64,000 bases of DNA. It comes from Brevibacterium antiquum CNRZ 918 (GTDB lineage: Bacteria; Actinomycetota; Actinomycetes; Actinomycetales; Brevibacteriaceae). Both the position numbers and the translations under genes were made by a program. The DNA is taken from positions 186,001 to 250,000 of the forward strand of contig NZ_FXZD01000006.1 of NCBI RefSeq assembly GCF_900169145.1. Reading direction: 5' to 3'. A model generated the notes under the pieces. It saw only the letters and a list, made by a program, of their open reading frames with translations. It did no database searches and was not told where the DNA came from. How positions within the stretch are numbered: position 1 is the first letter of the stretch; the number at the start of each line of letters is the position of its first letter. Below are positions 35,513 through 43,794 of the stretch, in pieces.

Positions 35513-36053
35513 CGTCTCCTGCTTCGACGATGTGGCCGGCGAGGTGCGGCGCCAGCTGGGGGAAGTGCTCGACCAGCCAGGGGCTGAATGCCCAGGGGGC
35601 CGCGTCGATCGCTGACCGCAGCTCTGAGGCGCTCGTCCACTGAGTCTGGGCCACCTCGGCGGGGTTCGGCGTCAAGTCCGATACGGCTCGGGCGATGAAG
35701 ACAGGACAGTGCTCGTTCTCCTGGATTCCCGTAGCATCACGGGCAACGTAGCCGAAGTCGGCAATCGCGCAGGTGATGTCATCGACAGTCAGTCCGAGTT
35801 CGAAGCCGGCGCGACGACGGACCGCGTCTTCGAGGCTCTCACCGGGTCCGGGATGGCCGCAGAATGAGTTCGTCCAGACTCCCGGCCACGTCTTCTTCGT
35901 AAGCGCACGCCGGGTGACCAGGAGGCGACCGCGCTCGTCGACGACATGGCAAGAGAAAGCCAGGTGCCGAGGGGTGGACTGACCATGGACGTCTGCCTTG
36001 CTCTGGACACCGATGGGATCTCCGAGGTGGTCGACGAGAACAACCATTTCCAC
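35505..36053 (-). CDS. idi: Isopentenyl-diphosphate delta-isomerase, type 1
   Basis: The 182-residue Nudix-fold product has ALTKKTWPGVWTNSFCGHPGPGESLEDAVRRRAGFELG, containing the catalytic Cys (TNSFCGHP) and Nudix-like box, and the second catalytic acid region IQENEHCPVFIARAV. It interconverts IPP and DMAPP for CrtE. It is the first gene of the operon; ATG 36053 has only a weak ribosome site (AGTGGAA). It is divergent from the crtR-like gene with about 67 bases between the starts. Confidence 0.94.
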   Translation of the reverse strand: MEMVVLVDHLGDPIGVQSKADVHGQSTPRHLAFSCHVVDERGRLLVTRRALTKKTWPGVWTNSFCGHPGPGESLEDAVRRRAGFELGLTVDDITCAIADFGYVARDATGIQENEHCPVFIARAVSDLTPNPAEVAQTQWTSASELRSAIDAAPWAFSPWLVEHFPQLAPHLAGHIVEAGDDD

Positions 36054-36066
36054 TGTTGGAACTCAC

Positions 36067-36085
36067 TTTCGTTAGCCAGGCGAGC
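36067..36085. promoter_or_regulatory. Putative crtR operator in the idi promoter region
   Basis: TTTCGTTAGCCAGGCGAGC matches 25394-25412 at 15 of 19 positions including the first ten, and lies between the divergent idi and crtR-like genes. Confidence 0.5.
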
Positions 36086-36093
36086 GTTAAACC

Positions 36094-36114
36094 CAGCATA
36101 GCAACGCTATGCTG
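36094..36114. promoter_or_regulatory. Perfect 9-3-9 inverted repeat over the crtR-like promoter
   Basis: CAGCATAGC, spacer AAC, GCTATGCTG, followed by six T on the plus strand. It overlaps the candidate -10 TATGCT (36108-36113) of the MarR gene. The form also suits a terminator hairpin, but no plus-strand gene ends here; autoregulation by the MarR protein is more likely. Confidence 0.6.
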
Positions 36115-36120
36115 TTTTTT

Positions 36121-36738
36121 GTGGCGACCATCAAGACAGGAATCGCATCTGATTCAGATATCGAGCATGTTGTGAACGATTCGGAATTCTCTGAGCGTTC
36201 TCATCTGTCGCAGGCTGAGATCGATCAGTGTCAGAAGGTCATGGAGTCTTTGCGTCGATGGCGTGAGGCGGACCGTGCACTCTCCGAGGTCTCCCGCCGC
36301 TACATGCGGCTCAATGAAAGTGACATGCGCACGATTAGGATGCTCATCCGCGCCCAGCAAAGGGGTCGTGTCGTCACACCGAAGGACATTGCCCGCGAGG
36401 TCGGGATCTCCAGTGCCTCCACGACGAAGCTGGTCCGACGCCTCGAAGTCAACGGCCACCTGGTCCGCGTGGCGCACCCCAGCGACCGGCGCACAATATG
36501 TCTCGAGGTGACAGCGGCGACAGCCCGCGTTGCCCGTGAGACGATCGGTCGCCAGCACTCCCGCAGGTTCGATGCCGCCGCCGCACTTGACGGTGTCGAA
36601 CGAGAGACCGTCATCCGGTTTCTCACGGCCCTGGCAGAGGCCGATTCGCCGCAGGGTTATCTGGCTGAGGCAAGCGACTCAGCGAAGCAGGAGACCGTTG
36701 AGACGGAACAGGAGTCCGATACATGTGCGTTAGAGTGA
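36121..36738 (+). CDS. crtR: MarR-family regulator, CrtR-like
   Basis: I place the start at GTG 36121, with -10-like TATGCT ending 7 bases before it; ATG 36109 is also in frame but lies inside the inverted repeat. The about 205-residue product carries TPKDIAREVGISSASTTKLVRRLEVNGHLVRVAHPSDRRTICLEV and SRRYMRLNESDM, matching the MarR at 18326-18871. In C. glutamicum CrtR represses the crt operon and is released by prenyl diphosphates such as GGPP. Divergence from idi supports the same role here; the name is by analogy. Confidence 0.85.
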   Translation: MATIKTGIASDSDIEHVVNDSEFSERSHLSQAEIDQCQKVMESLRRWREADRALSEVSRRYMRLNESDMRTIRMLIRAQQRGRVVTPKDIAREVGISSASTTKLVRRLEVNGHLVRVAHPSDRRTICLEVTAATARVARETIGRQHSRRFDAAAALDGVERETVIRFLTALAEADSPQGYLAEASDSAKQETVETEQESDTCALE

Positions 36739-36935
36739 GCGCCGACCAGTATCAGTGCGGGCCGCAATGCCACCATCTCCAGCTGCGAGGTGAGCACTCA
36801 TCTTCGAAGGAGCATCGAATGGGCGTGACTGCAGAAGCGGCACCGACGTCCCTTTCGGTGCCGAGCGTTTCACGATTCTGCTGCGAAGCTGTGCGACACC
36901 TCGGTGCTGGAACTCCGAGTACGGAGCTTTAGAAT

Positions 36936-38213
36936 ATGTCACAGATCCTCAAGCGCATCTGGCACCGTTACCGGGATACATCACTCTTTGTGAAGATGAC
37001 GATCGGCTTCGTCCTTGGGCTGATCGTTGCGCTGCTGTTCGGGCAGCAGGCGCAAGTGCTCTCACCAATTGGTGACATCCTGCTGAACCTCCTGCAGCTG
37101 GTCGTCATCCCCATCATCATGTTGACGCTGATCGACGCGGTCAACAGCACACAGTCGGGAAGGCTTGTCAGGGTCGCCTCCAAAACCTTCGTCTTCTATC
37201 TGGTGACCACCATTGCCGCCGTCGTCATCAGCTTGGCTCTCGCGCTCCTGGTGAACCCTGGGACTGGACTGCAAAGCCCCGAGAGCGGTGGCGAGACGCC
37301 CGACCCGCCGTCGTTCATCGACCAGCTCGTCGGAATATTTCCTGAGAACATCTTCCAGGCCTTGGCCGACGGCAATATTCTCGCGCTGATCTTCGTGTCA
37401 ATGGTCGTTGGCCTCACGTTGGCGGGGATGCGCCGCTCCTCCGATTCGACGATCTCGGGCTTCGGAACTCTGCTGTACAAAATCGTGCTGGGCGGCAAGG
37501 AAATGACCTTCCGCATCCTCGGCGGAATACTCCAGTACGCGCCGGTCGGTGTCTTTGCTCTCGTTGCAAGCGATATCGGCAACCAAGGTTTTGATGCACT
37601 TGCCGCGCTGGGAAAACTGACCGGGGTCATCTATGCAGGCCTGGCTGCACAGATTCTCCTGATCTACATTCCCTTGCTGCTCATCTATCGAGTTCCGATC
37701 GGCGGTTTCTTCCGCACCGCCCGTGAGCCAATGGTCACTGCCTTCACCACTCAGAGCAGTTCGGGCACTATCCCGGTATCGCTGAAGGCGACGAAGAGTG
37801 CAGGCATCCTGGACGAGGTCGCGAGTTTCGTGGTCCCACTGGGAGCGACCATCAACATGGATGGTGCAGTCATCCGCCTGGGAGCTTCGGTGGTGCTGGC
37901 GGCCAATATCGTTGGACGCGACATGTCCATGCTTGAACTTGGCGTCATTGTCCTCACCGCCACATTTGTCTCAATCGGCACAGCGGGAGTTCCCGGCGCC
38001 GGACTCATCGGATTGACGATCCTGCTGAAGCAAGCTGGGTTGCCGATGGAAACTGTGGCCTTGGTTGCCGGCGTCGACGTGATATTGGGAATGGGGGCGA
38101 CGGGGCTCAATATCACCGGCGACCTCGTCGGCACCCATCTGATCGACAAGAGCGAGAAGCGGTTCAGCCGGAAGCGAGCACTCTCGAAGATCGAGGGCAG
38201 TCCGGCCTCCTAG
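36936..38213 (+). CDS. Dicarboxylate/amino acid:cation symporter (DAACS family)
   Basis: The 425-residue product has the GltP/DctA plan: SLFVKMTIGFVLGLIVALLFG, LQLVVIPIIMLTLIDAVNS, then the hairpin region with AFTTQSSSGTIPVSLKA, the TM7 NMDG motif PLGATINMDGAVIRLG and TM8 SIGTAGVPGAGLIGLTILL plus DVILGMGATGLNITGDL. It imports C4-dicarboxylates or glutamate/aspartate with Na+ or H+. The 197 bases before it hold no gene. After its TAG stop the same frame stays open for 60 more codons. Confidence 0.93.
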   Translation: MSQILKRIWHRYRDTSLFVKMTIGFVLGLIVALLFGQQAQVLSPIGDILLNLLQLVVIPIIMLTLIDAVNSTQSGRLVRVASKTFVFYLVTTIAAVVISLALALLVNPGTGLQSPESGGETPDPPSFIDQLVGIFPENIFQALADGNILALIFVSMVVGLTLAGMRRSSDSTISGFGTLLYKIVLGGKEMTFRILGGILQYAPVGVFALVASDIGNQGFDALAALGKLTGVIYAGLAAQILLIYIPLLLIYRVPIGGFFRTAREPMVTAFTTQSSSGTIPVSLKATKSAGILDEVASFVVPLGATINMDGAVIRLGASVVLAANIVGRDMSMLELGVIVLTATFVSIGTAGVPGAGLIGLTILLKQAGLPMETVALVAGVDVILGMGATGLNITGDLVGTHLIDKSEKRFSRKRALSKIEGSPAS

Positions 38214-38427
38214 CCTGGCCGAATCTGGTGCCGAGACGATGCTTTGCGGCTCCGGCGTGCCATCGCCGTTCAGGCAGCAGAGGCCCTCGGTCGGCTCCTC
38301 ATTGCCTCTGCTGAGGTCAACCCGCTGCAGATTGATCTAGTTGCCGGAATGAACTCGGCGAAGCAGGAAGCCGGTGAGTCAAAGCCACACGGCTGAGGCA
38401 TGATTCTTTCATGTTCTGGTGAGGGGG
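38214..38427. other. Intergenic region with an in-frame open extension of the symporter
   Basis: After TAG 38211-38213 the same frame is open to TGA 38394-38396 and reads LRLRRAIAVQAAEALGRLL and NSAKQEAGESKPHG. The DNA at 38352-38378 resembles the crtR 3' end at 36676-36702 in 22 of 27 bases. This is probably a remnant of a duplicated coding end rather than a gene. Confidence 0.35.
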
Positions 38428-39291
38428 TCATCCAGTGTTCGTCTTCTTCGACGTGGCCTTCTTGCCAGTCTTCTTCGCGGCCTTCTTCTTCGACGACCGT
38501 GAGCGATCAACCGACTTCTGCAGTGCTTCCATCAGGTCTATGACATCACCGCTTGGCTCTTCCTCGTCTTCCTCGTCTTCTTCGTCGCCGAAGGCTTTCG
38601 CCACGTCGAGGGTCTCGCCTGATTCGATCTTCGCATCGATTAGCTTAGCCAACTCTTGCTGGTAGTCGTCGGTGAATTCCTCAGGGGTGAAGTCCTCCGA
38701 GTAGGATTCGACGAGCTTGGCCGACATCTCCAGTTCCTTGTCGGAGATCTTTGCACGGGAGCTCACACCTTTGAAGTCCACGTCCCTGATCTCATCGGCC
38801 CACCGCAGCGTCTGGATCATGAGCACCTTTCCGCTGACTCGCAGGATCGCCAGTCGTGTGCGGGTGCGCAGAGTGATCTTCACGATTGCCGTGCGGTCGG
38901 TGTCCTCAAGGGTCTGGCGCAGCAGCAGGTAGGCCTTCGGTGTCTTCGATGTCGGCTCCAAGAAGTACGACTTCTCCAACATGATCGGGTCGATCTGATC
39001 GTTGGGCACGAACTGGAGGACGTCAAGGTCGTCATTCTCATCGGCGGGCAGGGCCTCGAAATCGTCTTTCGTGAGAATCACGCGGTTGTCGCCGTCGTCG
39101 TAGGCCTTGACCATGTCGTCGAACTCAACGACTTTCCCGCACTCCTGACAACGGTGTTGATTGCGGATGCGTCCGCCGTCCTTCTCATGCACCTGGTGCA
39201 TATTGACATCGTGGTTCTCGGTGGCCGAGTACAGCTTCACCGGCACGTTGACGAGACCAAACGCAATCGATCCGGTCCAAATGGCTCTCAT
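38428..39291 (-). CDS. ku: Ku protein of bacterial NHEJ
   Basis: The 287-residue product begins MRAIWTGSIAFGLVNVPVKLYSATE and has HQVHEKDGGRIRNQHRCQECGKVV, typical of bacterial Ku. It forms a ring on DNA ends. The C-terminus is acidic (DEEDEEDEEEPSG) then Lys-rich (SSKKKAAKKTGKKATSKK), a tail that recruits LigD or holds DNA in relatives. GGAGG lies just before ATG 39291; the frame is open further up to 39744 but that runs antisense to ligD. It is divergent from ligD. Confidence 0.95.
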   Translation of the reverse strand: MRAIWTGSIAFGLVNVPVKLYSATENHDVNMHQVHEKDGGRIRNQHRCQECGKVVEFDDMVKAYDDGDNRVILTKDDFEALPADENDDLDVLQFVPNDQIDPIMLEKSYFLEPTSKTPKAYLLLRQTLEDTDRTAIVKITLRTRTRLAILRVSGKVLMIQTLRWADEIRDVDFKGVSSRAKISDKELEMSAKLVESYSEDFTPEEFTDDYQQELAKLIDAKIESGETLDVAKAFGDEEDEEDEEEPSGDVIDLMEALQKSVDRSRSSKKKAAKKTGKKATSKKTNTG

Positions 39292-39462
39292 ACCTCCATT
39301 GAAACTCAGTCTCAGCACCTTGGCTACCCCCGTCGACTGGCCCTGCTGGCCCGTCCGACCTGGAAGGGCTCCAGCGCCGAGGTGGTCCTGGCCTCGCTCT
39401 CGTCCGTGCCCCCTCGTGCACTCTGCTGTCAGCGGGTAGCGTACAGACCACAGGAGGTGTCT

Positions 39463-42051
39463 ATGCCACGCCAGGAACAGAAAGTCACCGTCGACGGGCA
39501 TCGGTTGACGCTGACCAATCTCGACAAGGTCTTCTATCCGGAGACAGGCACAACCAAGGGCGAGGTACTCGACTACTACGCTCGCATTCACGAGCACCTG
39601 ATCCGGCACGCCCATGACCGCATTGCCACCCGCAAACGTTGGGTCGACGGTGTCGGCACACCGCAGAAACCAGGAGACGTGTTCTTTGAGAAGAACCTCC
39701 CGGACTCCGCACCATCGTGGATCACTTCCCGTTCCATCCGTCATTCCACCGGATCCAAAAGGTACCCGCTGGTCCAGGACCGCGCGACATTGACCTACCT
39801 TGCGCAGATGGCCTCACTCGAGATCCACATCCCGCAATGGCAGGTCTCGAAGGGGGCATCTGACCCCGGCACCATCGAGTCGACGACACGGCATCCTGAC
39901 CGCATGGTCTTCGACCTCGACCCCGGGCCAGGACGCGAACTGGCCGACTGCATCGAGGTCGCACAGCTGGTCAGGGAGCTGCTGACCGGGATGGGACTCG
40001 ACGCCTACCCGGTGACCAGCGGCTCCAAGGGGATCCATCTCTATGCGCCGCTCGATGGATCGGCCTCAAGCCAACAGATCTCCGACGTTGCCCACGAGTT
40101 GGCACGCAGCCTCGAATCCGATCACAAAGACCTCGTCGTCTCAGCCATGAAGAAGACGCTGCGAGAGAACAAGGTGCTCATCGACTGGTCCCAGAACTCA
40201 GCGGCGAAGACGACAGTGGCCCCCTATTCTCTGCGCGGCCGGTTCACCCCCACAGTCGCGACACCGCGGACCTGGGACGAACTCGACGACCCGCCCGCTG
40301 TCGAGCAGCTGCGCTTCGAGGAGGTCCTTGAGCGGATCGACGACCACGGCGATCTGCTCGAACCGTTGGCGCAGACTGCCGGCGATTCAGCAAATCCGGC
40401 CCCCACCTCGGCGGGAGACGCACCCGCTTCGACGAAAGGAACGTCGAGTTCATCGAAGGCGCCGCGCGACCGCCTGGACATCTACCGGTCCAAACGTGAC
40501 CCGAAGCACACCAGCGAACCGGTGCCCGACAGCCACGGCACCAGCGGGGACGAGCTCTCCTTCGTCATCCAGGAACATCACGCCAGCACACTGCACTGGG
40601 ACTTCCGACTCGAACACGACGGCGTGCTGGTCTCGTGGGCACTGCCGAAAGGACCGCCCACCGATCCGAAGCACAATCATCTGGCCATCCAGACCGAGGA
40701 CCACCCGCTCGAATACGGAAGCTTCGAAGGCACGATCGAGAAGGGACAGTACGGTGCGGGCGAGGTCACGATCTGGGACTCCGGGACCTACGAACTCGAG
40801 AAGTGGAAGGAGGGTCGCGAGATCATCGCTGTCCTCCATGGGGCCGAAGACGGCGGGCTAGGGGGAGAACGACGATTCGCACTGTTCAATACCGGCGAGC
40901 ACGGGCCGAACAAGGAACCCGAGAAGAACTGGATGATCCACCTGACTAAGGACTCAGCCACGAACTCATCCACGAACTCATCCACGAACTCGCCGAGGCG
41001 GGGCAAAGCTTCGACTGAGCACACCGATTCCAAGCGAAACGGATCCACAGGCCCCGAGCGCACCGGTTCCACTGATGCGCAGCCCACTGACATGGCACCG
41101 ATGCTGGCCAGTATCGGAAGCCTTCCCTCCGTTCGCCGACAGGCCGAGGACTGGGCATTCGAAATGAAGTGGGACGGCATCCGTGCGCTCGCCTCCGTGC
41201 GCGCCGGCACCGATGATTCGTCCGGGTCGATCGCGTTGACCAGCCGCAATGGTCACGATATGACGAAGGCCTACCCCGAACTCATCGAGCTCGCCGACTG
41301 CGTGGACGCTGATTGCATCCTTGACGCAGAGATCGTTGCGCTGGGCCCCGGCAGTCGTCCCGACTTCGGGCGGCTGCAACGCAGGATGGGGCTGACTCGT
41401 GAGAGCGACATTGAACGTGAACGTGAGCGCACACCGGTGTATCTGATGGTCTTCGATGTGTTGAACGTTGATGGCGCTTCACTACTGAAGACTCCGTATC
41501 TCGGACGACGTGAACGTCTCTTCGACATGGTCACCGAGGGTGAGCACATCCATGTGCCGGCGGCCTTCGAAGGAACCGTCGACAAGGCGATGGAGGCCAG
41601 TCGTGAACTCCAGCTCGAAGGAGTCATGGCGAAGCAGACCGACAGCACCTATCTGCCGGGCAGACGAACCCACACCTGGGCCAAACTCAAACACACCTCC
41701 ACTCGCGACGTGATCATCGTCGGGTGGCGCACCGGCAAAGGGGAGCGTTCCGAGACCTTCTCTTCGCTGCTGCTGGCGGCCCACGAAAAGGACGGTCTGG
41801 TCTATCTGGGTCGTGTGGGCACCGGCTTCGACGACCACCAGCTGCAGGCTCTGCGGGCACAGCTCGATCGCCTGAGCCGGAAGACACCTTCCCTGGATGT
41901 TCCTGCCGCCGAGTCACGTGATGCGAACTGGGTGCGGCCCAGCCTCGTCGGTGAGGTCCGATACGGAGGTATCACCGAGGCTGGTCGTCTGCGTCATCCC
42001 GTATGGCGCGGACTCCGCGAGGACATCGACCCGGAGGAGGTCACCGCCTGA
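39463..42051 (+). CDS. ligD: Multidomain ATP-dependent DNA ligase D (polymerase-phosphoesterase-ligase)
   Basis: From ATG 39463 (AGGAGG 5 bases upstream) the product is 862 residues with domain order POL-PE-LIG, as in mycobacterial LigD. POL (about 1-300): MVFDLDPGPG with catalytic Asp, VTSGSKGIHLYAPL. PE (about 345-500): HHASTLHWDFRLEHDGVLVSWALPKGPP and EYGSFEGTIEKGQYGAGEV. LIG (about 550-862): AFEMKWDGIRALA with the nucleotidyl Lys, DCILDAEIVAL, EGVMAKQ. The PE-LIG linker has a TNSSTNSSTNS repeat. The open frame upstream of 39463 is antisense to ku. Confidence 0.95.
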   Translation: MPRQEQKVTVDGHRLTLTNLDKVFYPETGTTKGEVLDYYARIHEHLIRHAHDRIATRKRWVDGVGTPQKPGDVFFEKNLPDSAPSWITSRSIRHSTGSKRYPLVQDRATLTYLAQMASLEIHIPQWQVSKGASDPGTIESTTRHPDRMVFDLDPGPGRELADCIEVAQLVRELLTGMGLDAYPVTSGSKGIHLYAPLDGSASSQQISDVAHELARSLESDHKDLVVSAMKKTLRENKVLIDWSQNSAAKTTVAPYSLRGRFTPTVATPRTWDELDDPPAVEQLRFEEVLERIDDHGDLLEPLAQTAGDSANPAPTSAGDAPASTKGTSSSSKAPRDRLDIYRSKRDPKHTSEPVPDSHGTSGDELSFVIQEHHASTLHWDFRLEHDGVLVSWALPKGPPTDPKHNHLAIQTEDHPLEYGSFEGTIEKGQYGAGEVTIWDSGTYELEKWKEGREIIAVLHGAEDGGLGGERRFALFNTGEHGPNKEPEKNWMIHLTKDSATNSSTNSSTNSPRRGKASTEHTDSKRNGSTGPERTGSTDAQPTDMAPMLASIGSLPSVRRQAEDWAFEMKWDGIRALASVRAGTDDSSGSIALTSRNGHDMTKAYPELIELADCVDADCILDAEIVALGPGSRPDFGRLQRRMGLTRESDIERERERTPVYLMVFDVLNVDGASLLKTPYLGRRERLFDMVTEGEHIHVPAAFEGTVDKAMEASRELQLEGVMAKQTDSTYLPGRRTHTWAKLKHTSTRDVIIVGWRTGKGERSETFSSLLLAAHEKDGLVYLGRVGTGFDDHQLQALRAQLDRLSRKTPSLDVPAAESRDANWVRPSLVGEVRYGGITEAGRLRHPVWRGLREDIDPEEVTA

Positions 42052-42068
42052 GCCAGGAGGGGCCGAGC

Positions 42069-42239
42069 ATGTTCTCCCGCAGGCCACGTCGGTCACAACG
42101 GGGGTTACGAGACTCCGAGGAGACTGTTAATGTGACGGCACCGGGACAGTACGGAAGCTTCAGAGAGCACCGTGCTGACCAAGATCGCAATGAGTCTGAT
42201 GATCGCGGATGCGGCATCAGTGAAAAGAGGCGACGATGA
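42069..42239 (+). CDS. Possible 56-residue small protein coupled to the next gene
   Basis: ATG 42069 is preceded by GGAGG 8 bases away. The frame gives a basic, Arg-rich protein (MFSRRPRRSQRGLRDSEE...SEKRRR) and its TGA overlaps the next ATG as ATGA (42236-42239). I recognise no family; coding is not certain. Confidence 0.35.
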   Translation: MFSRRPRRSQRGLRDSEETVNVTAPGQYGSFREHRADQDRNESDDRGCGISEKRRR

Positions 42240-42418
42240 CGAATGATCGAGATGCCGAGAGCATGGAGGAGACCCTCAACACTGTTCCCGATGAAGCGCC
42301 GCACGATGTTGCTGAAACGCCCGGAACAGATCACTCCACTAAAGAACACGATGATGAGTTGGTTGATGAATGGGAAGACGAGTCTTTTCCCGCGAGCGAC
42401 CCGCCAGCGCATTACTGA
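42236..42418 (+). CDS. Small acidic protein with a DEWEDESFPASDPPAHY end
   Basis: The 60-residue product is strongly acidic and ends EDESFPASDPPAHY, a tail seen in many short stress-associated bacterial proteins. Start ATG 42236 has AGAGGCG 6 bases upstream. It precedes an SDR gene by about 90 bases and lies in a set of genes resembling general-stress functions. No enzymatic motif is visible. Confidence 0.7.
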   Translation: MTNDRDAESMEETLNTVPDEAPHDVAETPGTDHSTKEHDDELVDEWEDESFPASDPPAHY

Positions 42419-42507
42419 CCAGCTCATCTCTCAACAGGCGGCTTATCTCTCAACAGACCCTGGCCAGCCGAAGCGAATCGACCACCAGTTGAAAGGAGCC
42501 ACAGCTC

Positions 42508-43401
42508 ATGAGCGACCAACTGACTTTCCAGGATCCGGTGAAACGATTTCCGGACATCTCTCCACCCAAACAGGACCAGCCTGAGCCGGGCCTGGAAGTC
42601 GAACTGATTCCAGGCACTGACCGCGGCGAACAGAGCTATCGCGGCACTGGTCGGCTCAAGGGGCGCAAGGCGCTGATCACCGGTGCCGATTCCGGCATCG
42701 GCTCGGCAGTCGCTATCGCGTTCGCTCGCGAAGGAGCAGATGTCGCCCTGTCGTACCTTCCTGCTGAGGAGGACGACGCACGCCACGTCTGTGACGTCAT
42801 CCGCGAGACCGGCGGCACAGCGGTGCCACTGCCTGGCAACCTCGCCGACCCCGACTACTGCCAGCAGGTCGTCCATGATGCGGCAGACGGGCTGGGCGGA
42901 CTCGACGCCTTGGTGAATAACGCGGGGCGCCAGATCGCGGTCGAAGAGATCGAAGATCTCTCCGATGAGCAGTGGGGCAATACCTTCGAGACCAACATTC
43001 GCGCCATGTTCCGCGTGACGAAGACAGCAGTGGGTTATCTGCCCGCCGGCGCAACGATTGTGAACTCAACGTCCGTTCAAGCGTATTCTCCGTCGACCCA
43101 CCTGCTGGACTATGCGTCGACTAAAGCTGCGATCAACAACTTCACCAAAGGACTGGCCACTCAGCTGGCTCCACGCGGCATCCGGGTCAACGCGGTCGCA
43201 CCCGGCCCGATCTGGACACCGCTCCAGGTCTCTGACGGTCAGCCGAAGGAAGCACTGCCCCATTTCGGGAAGAACACTCCCTTGGGGCGAGCCGGTCAGC
43301 CGACGGAACTCGCGCCAGCTTATGTGTTCCTCACCTCGGCGGAGTCGAGTTACGTCCTGGGTGAGACCCTCAACGTCAATGGGGGCCAGCCCACGCCGTG
43401 A
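42508..43401 (+). CDS. SDR-family oxidoreductase (YghA-like)
   Basis: The 297-residue classical SDR has a hydrophilic N-terminal arm (about 1-45: VKRFPDISPPKQDQPEPG) typical of YghA-like stress SDRs, then KALITGADSGIGSAVAIAFAREGADVAL, LVNNAGRQ, catalytic Ser in STSVQAYSP and YASTKAA as YxxxK, and ends SSYVLGETLNVNGGQPTP. Shine-Dalgarno AAAGGAG. Substrate unknown; relatives use aldehydes or sugars with NADP. Confidence 0.9.
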   Translation: MSDQLTFQDPVKRFPDISPPKQDQPEPGLEVELIPGTDRGEQSYRGTGRLKGRKALITGADSGIGSAVAIAFAREGADVALSYLPAEEDDARHVCDVIRETGGTAVPLPGNLADPDYCQQVVHDAADGLGGLDALVNNAGRQIAVEEIEDLSDEQWGNTFETNIRAMFRVTKTAVGYLPAGATIVNSTSVQAYSPSTHLLDYASTKAAINNFTKGLATQLAPRGIRVNAVAPGPIWTPLQVSDGQPKEALPHFGKNTPLGRAGQPTELAPAYVFLTSAESSYVLGETLNVNGGQPTP

Positions 43402-43470
43402 CAGACCGTTCTCGGCCAACACCGTTGTCGGCCCCGGCCGGCGAAGCGACAGCGGAGGATGTGAATACGA

Positions 43471-43746
43471 ATGAATTCGAGAAACGACGGAATCCCAGAC
43501 TCATCGAAGCACACCACTGGCAACCCCAACCTTGATCCGGACCCCTCAGGTGATCCCGATCTTGATGGGGGAGGCAGTGTCCAACCCGGCGCCACGCCAC
43601 CGGAATCCAACTCGGCCACGGCATCACCGCCACACGCACCCGATAGGAGACCTCCGCGGACGAAGTGGGTGGTCGTCGGACTCGGCGCAATACTGGCCGT
43701 CATCATCGTGGTCTTCGTCGCCTACGCCGTCGGTCTGTTCAGCTGA
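43471..43746 (+). CDS. Small C-terminally anchored membrane protein (DUF6480-like)
   Basis: The 91-residue product has a Pro/Gly/Asp-rich N-terminal half (NLDPDPSGDPDLDGGGSVQPGATPPE) and one C-terminal helix (WVVVGLGAILAVIIVVFVAYAVGLFS). I recall this pattern from DUF6480 proteins of actinobacteria, though they are not experimentally assigned. GGAGG lies upstream of ATG 43471. It stands between two SDR genes. Confidence 0.7.
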   Translation: MNSRNDGIPDSSKHTTGNPNLDPDPSGDPDLDGGGSVQPGATPPESNSATASPPHAPDRRPPRTKWVVVGLGAILAVIIVVFVAYAVGLFS

Positions 43747-43794
43747 GGCCACCTTTGAGGCGAACAGGACGCCAACGCTCTGAAAGGAGACACT

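Noticed and set aside
38656..39462. Open frame upstream of ligD, which would make a protein of over 1100 residues
   Set aside because: It is antisense to ku; AGGAGG and ATG 39463 match the normal LigD start.
39292..39744. Upstream extension of ku
   Set aside because: It runs antisense to ligD and lacks Ku features; MRAIW at 39291 is the usual start.
42041..42427. Minus-strand 128-residue frame
   Set aside because: Antisense to the small acidic protein gene; no motif.
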